64,000 bases of DNA, taken from positions 300,028,167-300,092,166 of the forward strand of contig CM041779.1 of the NCBI GenBank assembly GCA_023374045.1, written 5' to 3'. The position numbers were made by a program, and so were the translations under genes. Positions 34,302-43,991 of the stretch are shown one piece after another; the stretch's first letter is position 1; the number at the start of each line of letters is the position of its first letter. The DNA is from Limonium bicolor. Lineage: Eukaryota > Streptophyta > Magnoliopsida > Caryophyllales > Plumbaginaceae. The notes under the pieces were generated by a model. The model searched no databases. It saw nothing but the letters and a program-made list of their open reading frames with translations, and was not told the origin of the DNA.

Positions 34302-36443
34302 GTAAAATCAAAGCTACCATCAGAAAATAACTTAGTAAAGTACTTGATGGTATATACACAAACTTTGCTCAACCAAGAGTTCAAGCATTAACAATAAGGC
34401 ATCCAAACCTGCACAAGTACATGTTAATCAATTCACATATTTTCCTTAGTCATCAATTTCTCCATTCCACACAAATCAGTTCAAGGGGAATCCCGATCAT
34501 TGAGGCGATCCAACCTTTCCCAAACGCACTCCAGGCCCTAAAAGATGTGCACACCCCCTATAGTACCTTTAAACTATAGTGTAGGAAACCATGAAGCATC
34601 TCATGGAGCCCAAGGCATACCATGAGTCCAATAATTCATAAGAAGGCAGTTACTGCTCAAGTTCCACATATGGCCATATATCTCAACAATCCATTCCAAT
34701 GAGTTACTCATTGAATCCTCGTTAATCAGAATATAACAATTTAAAGTATAACAAGAATCAACAGTCAAGTCACTTAACAAAGCCCATTTCATAATTTCAA
34801 ACACAAGGACATAACAATAATCAAACAACACTTAAGGAAAGGCTATGATCACATAATCTTACATGGCACCTTCGGCCAGGTCACACAGCATCAAATATCT
34901 CAGCTTAACAATTCAAACAACCATAAATCATACCTTAAGACCAAGTCTTGATCAAACAAACAAATCATATCCATTTCAGTTCTATTATTAACTATCTCAT
35001 CTAGATTAGCTTAAGACATAATTTAACTATAATTACAACCTGAATCAAACCATAATTGGTTCCTAACATTTTCGGTCTCACAATATTAACCAGATTAGCT
35101 TAGGAGTTAATCCAACCAAAAAACCTTCTAACAGTACATAAGTTCCTAACATATTAGACTTTAAGACCTTAAGTCTTAGTTAGATTAAACTATCATCTTC
35201 TAAAATCATGCTATACATCTCTTTAATAGTTCATGGCCAATTCTGCCATAATAGGTTACTAATGACCAGAATAATCAACAATCATGTTTTTAGCCCTAGG
35301 ACACATCTAGTTTACACTAATTAACTTCCAACTGAAACCGGTTATACTAGACATCTAATTCACCAGATTAGCTCTTCTAGAAATCACACTTAACATCTTA
35401 AATAAATTCTATACTTTATGTTACTCGGCCATAACAATCAGATAGGTTCTAGGTTAGTTAGGCACTTAAAACACTTGATTAATGCTCTAGAATTCCACCC
35501 ACAAATCTGGTGATTAAACAAAACTCTTTAAGACACCATTTATCCTAGATTATAACAGCACCAGATTAGACTAAAGATCATCCAGAACAATCATAATTAC
35601 CTCTAGGTTATTCCCACTTACTAAACACAGCAAAACACCATAAACAAGCTCTTAAGCAATCAGTAATCAAAGGTAGGTTGTAAACATCCTTTTCTTCCTT
35701 AAAACACTTTTCTAACTTTCTAGCTTTAGGCTAATAAATACCTACGAATTTTAATTAGATAATATAGGGGTAATACTCCTGTACAACATACAGATTTATT
35801 AAGGGATGGTAACCATGAAGTTACCTTGAAAATTGATGAAGAAAACCTCTCTAAAACCTTGCAGAACTTTGCTAGGAATCTAAGGCACCCTTGAACAGCT
35901 TGGAGCACCTTGGAAATGGCAACTATGGAGCTTCCAGTCCTCTCTTCTTTTACGACCAGGTTACCTCCCAAGGTAGGTTTCCTTCTTGCTCTCTTCTAAA
36001 CTGGCTGTAGGAGATCTAGATGATGGATGAATGATTTAAGTGAGTCAAAGGTTCCTCTCCTCTTCCTCTTTTGCTCTCGGCTGAAGTGGTAAGCAATGTA
36101 AGCTCCTTCTTCTTTCTCTTCTTAATGGAGGCAGGAACACAGAGTGGGATGAAGAGAATGGAGTATGAATGGGTTATATATAGGCAAGGGCTGATCCTTG
36201 TCAATTTCCTCCTTGATTAAGTAAACTTCTAAGTGGTGACACCTTAGGCTCCATTTGCTAGCTTCTGATTGGCTCATAATAAGGCTTAATATAAGAAAGA
36301 CAACACATGGGCTGACTAAGGGAGGTGGGCAGCAGCCTATTCTCATTGGACCAAGGTGTGGTCTAATTGTGGTGACACCTCCTACTAGGCTGCATAGGTG
36401 TCGGGCTCCTATTGGTCCTAGTGTTAACCAATGCTAATTTGAC

Positions 36444-36512
36444 ACCTCGTGCTTGCCACCTCGTGCTTGCCACCTCATGCTTGCCACCTCTGCTTGCCAC
36501 CTCGTGCTTAAA
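36444..36512. repeat. 14-bp minisatellite in LTR A2
   Basis: About five copies of CACCTCGTGCTTGC in tandem, one of them shortened. LTR A1 at 25125-25180 has only two spaced relatives, so the array expanded in A2. Confidence 0.85.
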
Positions 36513-36880
36513 GACGTCCTACTTGCCTACTAGCTTGGTCGTGCTTAAGATGTCCTACTAGCTTGCTAGCTTGCTGAGTCACCTACTTGCTTACTAGCTT
36601 GATGAGTCACCTACTTGCTTGCTATCTTTCCCAAGCAGCTGCATCACCTACTTGTGTGTTTACTACATAAGCTAGCTGATGCATCACCAACTAGCTTGGT
36701 TGTCACAATGTTATTGGAGCATCCTAGCTAGCTACTTTTTAAACAATACAAGAAGTGCTATTAAGGACTTTTCTGGTCCTAATGTGTACTTATGCCAATA
36801 TTAGGATTTAAATATGATTAATAGCTCATTAGGACCTAATTAGCAAAGTAAATCATCCTTTAGAAACTTTGGGTATTTCA

Positions 36881-38327
36881 CCGTATCGACCCTTCGGCTA
36901 GTCTCCTGAAATAAAAATGGTTTGTGGTATGGAATCAGCCCCTGCTGAGTATGTTATCACATGCCCCGTCATGCCTCCTCAAACCCCTCAATTAATTGGT
37001 CGAGAGCATGAGATTTGTTACATGCAATATCGTTTTAATATTTAAATTGTAAAACATTTAACAGTAATAACCATACAATAACACAACCATCAACACACAT
37101 AATATAAACCACACAGTATAACCAATGAACAACAAGGCGAAACAACGAGAATAATAAACAAGTATCAACTCCCGTCCTTGGTATAAAGTCCAATATTGTT
37201 CGCCAATGTACAAGTCTCAACTGTAATAAATGTTCGGTTATATCTAGTGACAACGTCTCGTTAAAAACGACGTGCCTCAAAATTACCCATATACTATGGC
37301 GGGTCACCCACGGCAGTAGCCACTCCAGCGGTAGAGTCTCCGACCAACGAACCGTCCTAGCTCCTGGGAAATTTTCTTGATACTTGCGGGCCTGTACGCG
37401 GACATCCTGGTATCGTTTTTGTGATCACAGCGTGCACCAAGAGCCACACCCTCTTGGCTTTGTTATGTTAATTAATTATACCATCGCATCGCATTAACAA
37501 TTTTTCAAACACAGCAGACAAAGGTCGTTAGTCTAATCCAGAGTCTGTAAACTCGGGATCCAGTGTTAAATACGAGAGCGGCGTTAGAAAGGCCAATGCT
37601 CCGTATTAAAGTCTCGGATAATATGTATATCTTATTATCCTAGTGCTACAACGTTTTTCAGATGATCCTTATATTACATATAGGATAGCACCATAGCCGC
37701 TAGTTCGTTTTATATATAAAGGTCCATATATATGAACCAATACTGTTAACGCAACAACAGTAAATAATAAGCAGCTAAAAATATAGTTCATGCATATTTA
37801 TTCACACAATCAGACAAACAATCTTATCACAGATTACCAGAAGTCTGAACTAGGAAGCCCTCAGAGACAATCAGAAGACACGTAACAACACCGTTCACCT
37901 GAATGTATAACCGTGAGTATGGATAGCTAGATCCGATGCTCCTCGTGTCGTCTCTAACAGTCTAATAATACATAACGCTACTAATTAGAATCCCGTATAA
38001 CGACCTAACTCTGTGGTACCCCGTACCGTCATTAATACCTCCCGGTTAATCCCCCGTTACTAACTGACAACATTTGTCGAGTTTTCGGCTTAACTCGGGA
38101 TTTGGAAAAACGTTATATTAAATGCGTAGTCTCTTCTCGTATATTAATATACTTAAAGTTTGAACTTGGTTATCGCATGTAATTCAATATACCCTTGTAT
38201 AGTTTGTTTCTATATCGCATGTATAATCTTTAATCATATATTATACATTTCACCTTAGTATTTATTTTCCTAAGGTTTGTTTTTCAAAGTTTAATGTAGT
38301 ATAATTCATAAGTAAAAATACTTTGAA
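36881..38327 (-). mobile_element. Truncated 3' LTR E1 of element E
   Basis: Direct repeat of 44350-45803 at roughly 95 percent identity or better, with mostly transition differences. Its left part was displaced by LTR A2 and its right part is deleted: at 38327/38328 it joins integrase sequence directly. It contains the conserved stem-loop at 36935-36948. Confidence 0.85.
36935..36948 (-). other. Conserved LTR stem-loop (E1)
   Basis: TCAGC-CCCT-GCTGA, identical to 44403-44416 in LTR E2. Confidence 0.6.
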
Positions 38328-41136
38328 TCTGTAGGACATCCTCCTTGATCTGCTCTAGGTACTCTGGTCCTAGAAGCGTAGTCTCGCTGGCCTCATCCCA
38401 GCATAAAGGAGTCCTACACGGTCTATTATAAAGTGCCTGGAACTGTGGCATCTGTATCGAGGAGTGGTAGCTGTTGTTGTAGGCGAACTCTATCAGATGT
38501 AGACGCTCTAACCAGCTCCCCTGAAAATCTAAGGCACATGCTCTCAGCATGTCCTCCAGTGTCTGGATGGTCTTCTCACTCTGACCGTCGGTCTGTGGAT
38601 GGAATGCCGTACTAAGCTTCAATTTCGTACCCAAGGCTTCCTGAACCTGACCCCAGAATCTGGACAAAAATCGAGGGTCCCTATTAGACACAATGGTCTT
38701 TGGCACACCATGGTGCCGGATCACCTCCTTTTGGAACAAGTCCGCCAACTTCGGGACCTTCCAGGTATCCTTCATAGCCACAAACTTTGCCACCTTCGTA
38801 AGACGATCTACAATGACCCAGATCGTGTTCAGTCCTCCCATAGTCGGTGGGAGTCCGACAACGAAATCCATCGAGATGTCCTCGAACTTCCAGCAAGGAA
38901 TAGGCATAGATTGCACTAATTCGCTAGGTCTCCTATGCTCAAACTTAACCTTCTGACAGGTCAAGTATCTAGCCACGTAGTCGGCTACATCCTTCTTCAT
39001 CCCGCACCACCAGAAATGGACCTTCAAGTCCTTGTACATCTTCGAAGAACCGGGGTGGATGGATAAGGATGAGCAATGAGCCTCCTGGAGTATCTTCTCC
39101 TTCAGGTTTGGAGAAGACTCTGGAATACAGAACCGGCCATTCAGTCGAATCATACCATCATCACACTGTTCGAAGTCATACTTCTGACTCTCAAAACAAC
39201 CCTCTGACATTTTCTGCCTGATACTCTGCATATACTGATCACTCTCCTGTGCAGCTCGTATCTCATCAATTAGACTGCTGCCCGCTAAAACTGTAAACAA
39301 TGAATGAGCTCTGCGGCTCAAGGCGTCAGCTACAACATTCGCCTTGCCCTCCTTGTACCTCAGGTCTATGTCGTAGTCCTTCAAGAACTCGACCCATCTT
39401 CTCTGTCACATGTTCAGCTCCTTCTGAGTGAAGAGATGCTGTAAACTCTTGTGATCAGAGTAGATGGTGACTGTCACACCGTATAGATAATGTCGCCAGA
39501 TCTTCAAAGCGAAGACTACTGCGCTAACTCAAGGTCATGTGTGGGGTAATTCACCTCGTGCTCTTCAGCTGTTGGGATGCGTAGGCAACTACCTTCCCGT
39601 GCTGCATAAGCACACAGCCTAGACCGGTTCCAGAGGCATCACAATATACCTCGAACCCATCGGTGCCCTCAGGGATAGTAAGGACGGGCGCCGATGTCAG
39701 GAGATCCTTCAGCGTCTGAAAGGACTGCTCGCACTCGGCAGACCATAAGAACTGGGACTCCTTCTTCATGAGATTCGTCATCGGTATGGCCACCTTGGAG
39801 AAGTCCTTCACGAACCTTCGATAGTAACCGGCCAAACCCAGAAAGCTGCGGACGTCCGTAACCGTCTTCGGCCTCGGCCAACTCTTTACTACCTTTATCT
39901 TAGCAGGGTCTACAGAAATCCCGCTTGCTGATATAATGTGTCCAAGGAACGACACGCTGTCCAACCAGAACTCACACTTCGAGAGCTTGGCATATAGCTG
40001 GTTCTCTCTCATGATACTCAAAACCTATCTCAAATGTAACTCATGCTCCTCCTCGGTCTTTGAATAGACCAGGATATCGTCGATGAAGACCACAACTGAA
40101 CTATCAAGCTGCTCTCTGAAGAGATGGTTCATCAAATCCATGAAAATGGCTGGCGCATTCGATAACCCGAATGGCATAACGGAGAACTCGTAGTGTCCAT
40201 ACCATGTCCTGAAGGCTGTCTTCTCCACATCACCCTCTGCAATCCTGATCTGATGGTAGCCAAATCTGAAATCTATCTTCGAGAACACACTGGCCCCTCT
40301 CAGCTGGTCAAATAAGTCATCTATCCGTGGCAACGGGTACTTGTTCTTGACCGTGACCGCATTAAGCTCACGGTAGTCGATGCAGAGTCGCATACTGCCG
40401 TCCTTCTTCTTGACAAACAGTACTGGAGCACCCCAAGGAGAAACACTAGGTCGAATGAATCCCTTGTCGAGGAGGTCCTCTAGCTGTAGCTTCAGCTCCC
40501 TCATCTCAGCCGGCGCTATACGGTAGGGCGCCTTAGCAATAGGGCCCGTACCTGGCAACAAGTCGACTGTGAACTCAACCTCGCGCACAGGCGGCATGCC
40601 TGGCAGCTCATCAGGAAACAAGTCGGGGAAATCTACCATGACTGGAATGTCTGAGTCCATCACGTCGCTCTATCTCGTGTCCTATACATAACAGAGGAAG
40701 GCTTGTCGCCCCTTCCTAACGTCCTTCATCAGGGACAGTGCTGACACGATCTTGACAGTCGGCTCTCTCCTCACACTGCGGTATGACACTGTCTTGCCGC
40801 TCGGCCCCTTCAGCAGTAGTCGATGCTCTGCACAATTTAGGCGGCCCCTATGCTTCTGCAGCCAATCCATGCCCACTATAACGTCGAAGCCCAAGTTCTT
40901 GAACTCGATCAGGTCGATGGGGAAGGTCTCAGTCATGATGCTGATCTCTAACCCCATGTACTGTCTGGTGCAACTAACTCTCTCCTTCGAAGGAAGGGTG
41001 ACTGAAAAGTCAGAAAGCTGTTCGGGGGCTGCCCCTAGCTTCTTAGCAAATGCCGAGGAAATAAAAGAATGCGAAGCCCCTGAGTCGAACAATATGGAAG
41101 CACTAACACCATCACAAGAACAACAAAAGGCGGTAC
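38328..41136 (-). pseudogene. pol: Pol of element E (PR-RT-RH-IN), 3' end deleted
   Basis: Protease DSGASHSF is near 41080, starting right after an intron acceptor at 41137. RT has YRELNAVT and PLPRIDDLF near 40320-40380 and [13 protein letters not shown] near 40080. RNase H has CDASGTGLG near 39635 and SDHKSLQ near 39450. Integrase has CQKVKFEHRRP near 38950, MDFVVGLPP near 38860, SNRDPRF near 38675 and GQSEKT near 38585. The integrase C terminus and chromodomain are missing because sequence after VLQIQ joins the LTR. In-frame stops are TAG at 40682-40684, 40670-40672 and 40025-40027 and TGA at 39406-39408. Two one-base frame changes lie near 39530-39555. The first zinc-finger Cys before the TCQ motif is Tyr. 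Confidence 0.9.
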
Positions 41137-41209
41137 CTGAGATCACCTCTCGTATTAGCATCGAGTCCCAATAAATCACTTATTTACTGTCGGTTGTTAA
41201 TTGTCATAC
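41137..41209 (-). other. Predicted 73-nt intron before protease (E)
   Basis: The donor is CACAG/GTATGA at 41210/41209 and the acceptor is CTCAG/GTACC at 41137/41136. Unspliced, the frame hits TAA within the segment. Removing it joins ...SGNVITG to TAF...ILFDSGA in phase 1, which restores the GNVITG-T linker seen in related elements. The restored match is the main evidence. Confidence 0.75.
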
Positions 41210-41287
41210 CTGTGATGACATTACCGGACTCCTTGGCTTGCGCCATATCTAGGATGCATATGGTACCCTCCTTTCCATTTTCGTGGC
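41210..41287 (-). CDS. Gag-pol linker exon of element E (78 nt)
   Basis: It follows a CTTCAG acceptor at 41288 and encodes a linker ending DMAQAKESGNVITG, the counterpart of SEARAQGNVI in the intron-free A element. Its length is a multiple of three, entering and leaving in phase 1. It is in frame with the exon-4 end (GAA G) at 42271 if the ALKBH exon is skipped. Confidence 0.7.
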
Positions 41288-41406
41288 CTGAAGTTATGAA
41301 TTTACGGTATCAACAAACTGAACACATATACTTGAAGGTACAAAACTCTTATTTCATTCATCCAACTGTATTACACAAAGTTACACACTTAGCTACTACT
41401 ATTACA
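41288..41406 (-). other. Sequence between ALKBH stop and linker exon
   Basis: AT-rich, 119 nt, with AAATAAG near 41350 that could act as a poly(A) signal for an ALKBH-terminated transcript. It ends in a good acceptor (TAACTTCAG). No reading frame of note. Confidence 0.4.
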
Positions 41407-42142
41407 TCAGTACTGTCTGAAAGTTAAATTTAAACGGCCAGGTCGGATGTGGGTCTCATTCACTAGAGCTGGTGGGGCGGTATTGAGCTTAATGCTCTTA
41501 ATTCCATGATATACTAGCCTCGACTCTCCACCAAATACCAACACATCCCCAGACTTGAGGATGATCTTGCTTGCTAGATCCATCCTCTTCTGGTCTCCAT
41601 AGATGAACTCAGCATCATCGCCGATGGAGAATGACACAACCGGTATTCCTCTGGTGGACTCGGTCGTCTCATCACGGTCCTGGTGCATCCCAAGCTTTCC
41701 TCCCTGCTCGTAGTAGTTGACGATGCAGACGTCAGGTGTCATGTCGGGTAATGGATAAGTCTCACAGTCTTGAGCAATATCCATTGCGTTTCTCACCAAG
41801 GTTAGGAAACTCTCAGGTATCCTAGGTATTGATACGCCACTACCATCCTCACCTCTCGATAAACCCTAGCTTGCGGATCCCAATCTTTCCCTAAGCACAT
41901 CATGTGCAATTTCATCTTAGAACCACTACTAAATACAGGGGTATAAAATCCTCCCATGCCCTTACCCAAAGCTCTACACTCATTCACTATGGCGATTTGC
42001 TCATCTAGGGTTAGGAACTCTCTGAGAAGTATCATGCCCGGTCTGACCACATGACACAACTCGCCAGGGTACTCCCGTCTTTCTTCCACGGGTCTAGGTG
42101 ATCTCGGTCTTGTGAGTGTGGGATAGCAGATATCGAAGTCTC
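41407..42142 (-). pseudogene. ALKBH1-like 2OG/Fe(II) dioxygenase exon inside element E
   Basis: AlkB-family dioxygenase of about 245 codons. AlkB enzymes remove methyl groups from nucleic-acid bases using Fe(II) and 2-oxoglutarate. The N-terminal part has VRPGMILLREFL, GGFYTPVF and MMCLGKDWDP, as in plant ALKBH1-type proteins. The C-terminal part has IVNYY, the iron ligands H-x-D (LGMHQD, His 41683-41685, Asp 41677-41679), the distal His in LVYHG (41506-41508) and the 2OG-binding R-x-N-x-T-x-R (RLNLTFR, ending 41416), with TGA at 41407-41409. All ligands are present. One frame change at about 41847-41860 is the only break. It has no introns, as expected for capture through RNA. An acceptor CTCTTAG at 42143 places it in phase 1, in frame with gag exon 4. 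The exact ALKBH subfamily needs a phylogeny. Confidence 0.9.
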
Positions 42143-42270
42143 CTAAGAGATAAAAGGTTTCCTAGGTAAGTCGTTTATCTAAAGCGGTAATTAAAACACA
42201 TTCATGCTAAGGTAAAGCGTTTAACACTTAGTCATGTTATCATACAATGGTTAAGGTTTCAAATGCTAAC
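42143..42270 (-). other. Predicted 128-nt intron gag exon 4 to ALKBH (E)
   Basis: The donor GAAG/GTTAGC at 42271/42270 is not a strong consensus. The acceptor follows a pyrimidine-rich CTTTTATCTCTTAG. The same donor can instead reach the acceptor at 41288, skipping the ALKBH exon (983 nt). Both joins keep phase 1. Confidence 0.6.
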
Positions 42271-43766
42271 CTTCACCGTGCTGGGTACTAGTACCAGCGC
42301 CCGAAGCTCCCGCTGCATTCAGCACACGGTTGCCCGGCGGGTTCCTCTGGTCTGCTGCTGCCCCTTCTGGGCTGGGGCGCCTGCCCCTTCTGGCCACCTC
42401 GAGCTCCACCTTTTCCAGTAGGTGCGCTCTGAGTCCCCTTCGACGGGCGGTACGCTCGGCTCTCCGGATTCGCGAAGCACTCGAACGACCTATGACCTTT
42501 CTTCCCACGGTGGTGGTAGTCCACCGCTTGCCCGGAGCAATCAACACCCGGGTGGTCTTTACCACAACGCTTGCAGTGGAAGTGGCGCTGGGGTGCAGAA
42601 CCTATTATCATAAAACAATCCGATTAATACAAGGACGGTAATGGATAGTGTAATTCACAACTCATTCACGAGGTTAGATCGCTTACCGTTAGGGGGTGCA
42701 GATCTGAGAGGCTGGACATCCCGGTCAGCATCGGAACCTTCTCCTTGCCCTTCTGGCTGGCCTGCTCCTTCTTCTTCTCCCTCCAGGAGAACTTTTTCTT
42801 CCTGTGATCGTCAAAGTGTTAGGAATAGCAGGTATAAAGGCAGCAAGTAAGTAATTTAAATGAATTAAATAACTTAAAAGCGGTTCTTACTTCCCGCCCT
42901 TGCTGCCTCCGCCTCCAGCCACAACCTCAGCCTCCTTCTCGGGGGCCTTACGCTTCTGCCCCTGGCTGTCATCCCGGCTGTTCACCAACAGCTCGGTCCG
43001 AGAAGCAGCATCATAGCACTCCTACAATGCATCAATGAGTTCCCCGAAACTTGTAATAAATCAAACTGAGTTACAAGGTATAAACTGTCAACTAATTTAC
43101 CTGGACCGTAGGGTATAAAGCAGCACCCATGGCGGCCTTGATAGCATATCGTAGCCCGCCTCTGAACTTCTCCACCTTCACGGTGTCAGAATACACAACT
43201 CCCGGGACAAAGTCCAACAGCCCGATGAATGAGGAGTAGTACTGATCCACTGTCAGACTACCCTGCCTCAGAGCCTCGAACTCTTCCCTCTTCCTCTGCT
43301 TCAAGTGAGCAGGATAGTACTTCTCTCTCAGCAACTCTACAAAACCCGTCCAACCGAAACCCTCTATAGCAGTGTAGTGTGCCTTCACGGACCTCCACCA
43401 AGTGCTGGCGGCGTCCCTCAGATGGAAGGCTGCTATACCGACCCGGTGCTCAGCAGGCACATGAATGGCGTCAAAGGCCTTCTCGTGCTCGATAATATAT
43501 CTCTCCAGGACGGTGGGGTCAGCTACTCCGTCGTAAGTAGGTACTCGCGTGTCGGCGACGCTCTTTAGCCAGTTTGGCTCTCTCGGTGCGGGTACGGGTG
43601 GGACTATGGGTGGCGCTCCGATCTGGATGCCTCCCATCTGGGCTAGCTGAGCAAAGACGGCAGCTACCGTCTCAGCAACGCCCACGACATGGGTCTCAGG
43701 AGGACCTCCTCCAGACCCGCCGCCTCTACCTCTGCCTCTGCCTGACTGACGACCTTTAGTAGACAT
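42271..43766 (-). pseudogene. gag: Gag of element E with three short introns
   Basis: Exon 1 is 43766-43101 (MSTKGRQSGRG, capsid motifs STWWRSVKAHY and DQYYSSFIGLL, ending YPTVQ). Intron 1 is 43100-43022 (79 nt, GTAAAT...TTGTAG). Exon 2 is 43021-42891 (ECYDAASRTELLV, then a Lys-rich linker). Intron 2 is 42890-42802 (89 nt, GTAAGA...ATCACAG). Exon 3 is 42801-42687. Intron 3 is 42686-42602 (85 nt, GTAAGC...ATAATAG). Exon 4 is 42601-42271 with the zinc-knuckle region. CKRCGKDHPGVDC is intact, but the second knuckle has lost two Cys (YHHRGKKGHRSFEC). The knuckle frame is offset from the exon ends by two compensating shifts, so this copy is damaged. The intron 1 join is best supported because exon 2 aligns with continuous Gag of element F. 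Confidence 0.8.
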
Positions 43767-43975
43767 CTGAAGAATTCAGAATTTAAGTCAACACTCGGTA
43801 TAAATACCGTACTTTCCTCAACCATAAGTTCACATAGCCCTAAAAGGCGTAAAACACATTGTCCCCGACAATCTCCTAACTCAACTCGTTTCCAACTTCC
43901 TCATTGGTACTCGTATATGAATAACCTAAGCTCACGGTACTTAGACTACTATCTCTTGTAATCAGAGCGGTACTC

Positions 43976-43987
43976 GCTCTGATACCA
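43976..43987 (-). other. Initiator tRNA-Met primer-binding site (E)
   Basis: Minus strand TGGTATCAGAGC, four bases from the LTR E2 end at 43992. Gag starts 210 nt further on. Confidence 0.95.
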
Positions 43988-43991
43988 CTTT

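Larger units (their letters stand above)
33960..36880 (-). mobile_element. 5' LTR A2 of the composite element (2921 bp)
   Basis: Plus-strand ends TGTAAGCCCC and GGGTATTTCA. It is adjacent to the primer site, hence the 5' LTR of the minus-strand element. The 36881 side is interior sequence of LTR E1, so A2 appears to have inserted into E1. The matching target duplication (CCGTA at 36881-36885) is not found at the other end of the composite. Confidence 0.9.

Noticed and set aside
41847..41881. A 35-nt GT-AG stretch inside the ALKBH exon that would repair the frame as an intron
   Set aside because: Far below the minimum plant intron length, and removing it would delete residues normally present between the two halves. 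A one-base frameshift is simpler.
41407..42142. ALKBH as an ordinary host gene by chance next to a retroelement
   Set aside because: It lies between gag and protease of a single element, on the same strand, with in-phase splice sites on both sides and no promoter-like spacer. A recent private capture remains possible.
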